Shown here piece after piece: positions 55,771 to 56,816 of a DNA stretch of 56,816 nt; position 1 is the first letter of the stretch; every line of letters begins with the position of its first letter. The notes under the pieces are model-generated. The model was not told where the DNA came from and searched no databases. It saw only the letters and a program-made list of their open reading frames with translations. The DNA is from Methylophilaceae bacterium (GTDB taxonomy: Bacteria > Pseudomonadota > Gammaproteobacteria > Burkholderiales > Methylophilaceae). The position numbers and the translations under genes were made by a program. Where the stretch lies: assembly GCA_947499625.1 (NCBI GenBank), contig CANMPB010000002.1:1-56816 (forward strand), in the 5' to 3' direction.

Positions 55771-56816
55771 TTATTGAATAAAGTCAATAAATCCTGAGAG
55801 ATAGAGGGGTCGCAAGGCTATCCCCAAAGCGTTTAAATCCTTTTTGTTCAAAGTAGACTTTATTGAGACTTCCCTGTCATTTGCAAGTTGTTTTAGATAC
55901 ATGATGCTCTTCTTATCAGTCTCAATCAGCTCACCATTGATATAAAAATTATTTTTTATAAAAAGCATTCTTGTTTTTGGGTTAAGTTTCAGTGGTTTTC
56001 TTACGAGATCTTTTTTAAAGATTTCAAGTGTCATGGGTTTAGAAGTCTCGAAAACGGCTCCTTCAATTGGCTCTGTGAGCAATTGCCCAATAAAAGTATT
56101 GATTGAGTTTGTATTCCAACGTAATCGATTAACAATATGATGAATTTTTTTCATCATATTTGAATTAATTTCAGCTGGATTTTTTTGAAGATTTAAATTC
56201 GGATCTTTGTAAAGATCATTTTTATTTGTAATGAGGTTATCTTGAATAAAATCTAAAAACTTAGATTGGATCTCAAATGTCCCAGGTGCCCTGAAGCCAA
56301 TAGAATAAGTTAGACAATCATCACTCTGAGATATACCCCAGTGGCCTACATTGGGTGGCAAATAAAGCAAATCACCGGGCTTAAGTACCCATGTATTTTT
56401 GGCTTTAAAATTTGTAATTATCTTAATAGCCGATTTTTTATCTAAAGAAAATTTCTTTTGCTCGCTAATTTTCCATTCTCTTTCTCCCTTTGCCTGAAAT
56501 AGAAATACATCATAAGAGTCAAAGTGAGGGCCGACACTACCTTTTTTTGTGGCAAAGCTAACCATCAAATCATCAAGACGAGCATAAGGTATAAATTTGA
56601 AAAGATTTAAGAATGACTCAGCAAAAGGAACATGATGATTAATATTTTGTACAAGTATTGTCCAAGATGTATTAATTTTTTTTGGGAGGTCTGATTTTTT
56701 AAAAGGGCCATACTTGACTTGCCAAATACCTCGTTTGAATTCAATAAGACGAGATATTGCATTTTCGTTTTGCGCTATTCTAAAAAGATCTTTTTCTGTA
56801 ATTGGAGACTTAAAAT
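55771..56816 (-). CDS. roxA: Ribosomal oxygenase RoxA (L16 arginine hydroxylase, YcfD-like), 5' end outside window
   Basis: The frame is open from the right edge (first codons outside the window) to the stop at 55771, about 348 residues here. It is a JmjC/cupin 2-oxoglutarate- and Fe(II)-dependent oxygenase. The RLIEFKRGIWQVKYGPF and LDDLMVSFATKKGSVGPHFD segments, then the HxD iron ligands (HFD), YDVFLFQ, LKPGDLLYLPPNVGHWG (third ligand His) and YSIGFRAPGT, follow E. coli YcfD closely. YcfD hydroxylates an arginine of ribosomal protein L16. The C-terminal winged-helix-like domain is present. A TTG or ATG near 56565 is an internal codon, not the start. Confidence 0.93.
   Translation of the reverse strand, partial: FKSPITEKDLFRIAQNENAISRLIEFKRGIWQVKYGPFKKSDLPKKINTSWTILVQNINHHVPFAESFLNLFKFIPYARLDDLMVSFATKKGSVGPHFDSYDVFLFQAKGEREWKISEQKKFSLDKKSAIKIITNFKAKNTWVLKPGDLLYLPPNVGHWGISQSDDCLTYSIGFRAPGTFEIQSKFLDFIQDNLITNKNDLYKDPNLNLQKNPAEINSNMMKKIHHIVNRLRWNTNSINTFIGQLLTEPIEGAVFETSKPMTLEIFKKDLVRKPLKLNPKTRMLFIKNNFYINGELIETDKKSIMYLKQLANDREVSIKSTLNKKDLNALGIALRPLYLSGFIDFIQ

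Overview
This is a gene-dense, AT-rich stretch of a bacterial chromosome. Gene content and order point to a betaproteobacterial methylotroph with a small, streamlined genome, most likely family Methylophilaceae (Ca. Methylopumilus / OM43-like). The evidence is an NAD-linked fds-type formate dehydrogenase end (fdsA-fdhD-fdsD), a complete dcw cell-wall cluster, a tkt-gap-pgk sugar-phosphate block, a K+-independent membrane pyrophosphatase, a full Rnf/Rsx complex, and very tight packing. Packing shows as many ATGA start/stop overlaps, convergent genes sharing stop bases, and no gap above 300 bp. The taxonomic call is inference; no marker such as 16S rRNA lies in the window.

Layout. 1-1951 (+): formate oxidation genes. 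1956-6341 (-): a membrane glycosyltransferase, rpmE, rho, trxA and a BON-domain lipoprotein. 6469-8344 (+): rsmI-pyrC. 8355-8585 (-): a lone small XRE regulator. 8773-9063 (+): the RNase P RNA, unusually short. 9171-27432 (+): three candidate MraZ boxes, then mraZ-rsmH-ftsL-ftsI-murE-murF-mraY-murD-ftsW-murG-murC-murB-ddl-ftsQ-ftsA-ftsZ-lpxC, ending in an unannotated-size 53-residue membrane peptide gene. 27598-29673 (+): an NDUFA9-like NAD(P)-binding protein and cca. 29670-33578 (-): HAD nucleotidase, argB, an HTH-argA fusion, rsmE. 33616-39505 (+): a thioredoxin-like protein, tkt, gap, pgk, purC. 39560-42917 (-): hppA, a TauE/SafE transporter, a DciA-like protein. 42960-46749 (+): M23 peptidase, secA, a DUF1289 protein. 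46746-52335 (-): rsxABCDGE-nth. 52574-55499 (+): dapA-bamC-MBL hydrolase. 55553-56816 (-): a tiny Ala-rich lipoprotein and roxA, cut by the window end.

How the genes work together. FDS makes NADH from formate. Rnf can couple NADH/ferredoxin redox to an ion gradient, and the H+-pyrophosphatase recovers energy from the pyrophosphate made in biosynthesis. Transketolase, GAPDH and PGK link the sugar-phosphate pool of a ribulose-monophosphate type metabolism to lower glycolysis. dapA (diaminopimelate) feeds MurE, whose DNPR motif marks meso-diaminopimelate use. LpxC, BamC, SecA and the lipoproteins serve the outer membrane.

The most unusual items are: (1) an XRE helix-turn-helix domain fused to the N-terminus of N-acetylglutamate synthase (ArgA), directly upstream of argB, with a dyad just in front of it; (2) a tRNA nucleotidyltransferase whose HD-domain signature has been lost; (3) a RNase P RNA of about 290 nt; (4) a very C-rich rho leader; (5) an orphan controller-like XRE protein with a palindrome over its own promoter; (6) the small membrane ORF after lpxC. 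No mobile element, CRISPR array, tRNA or rRNA was found.
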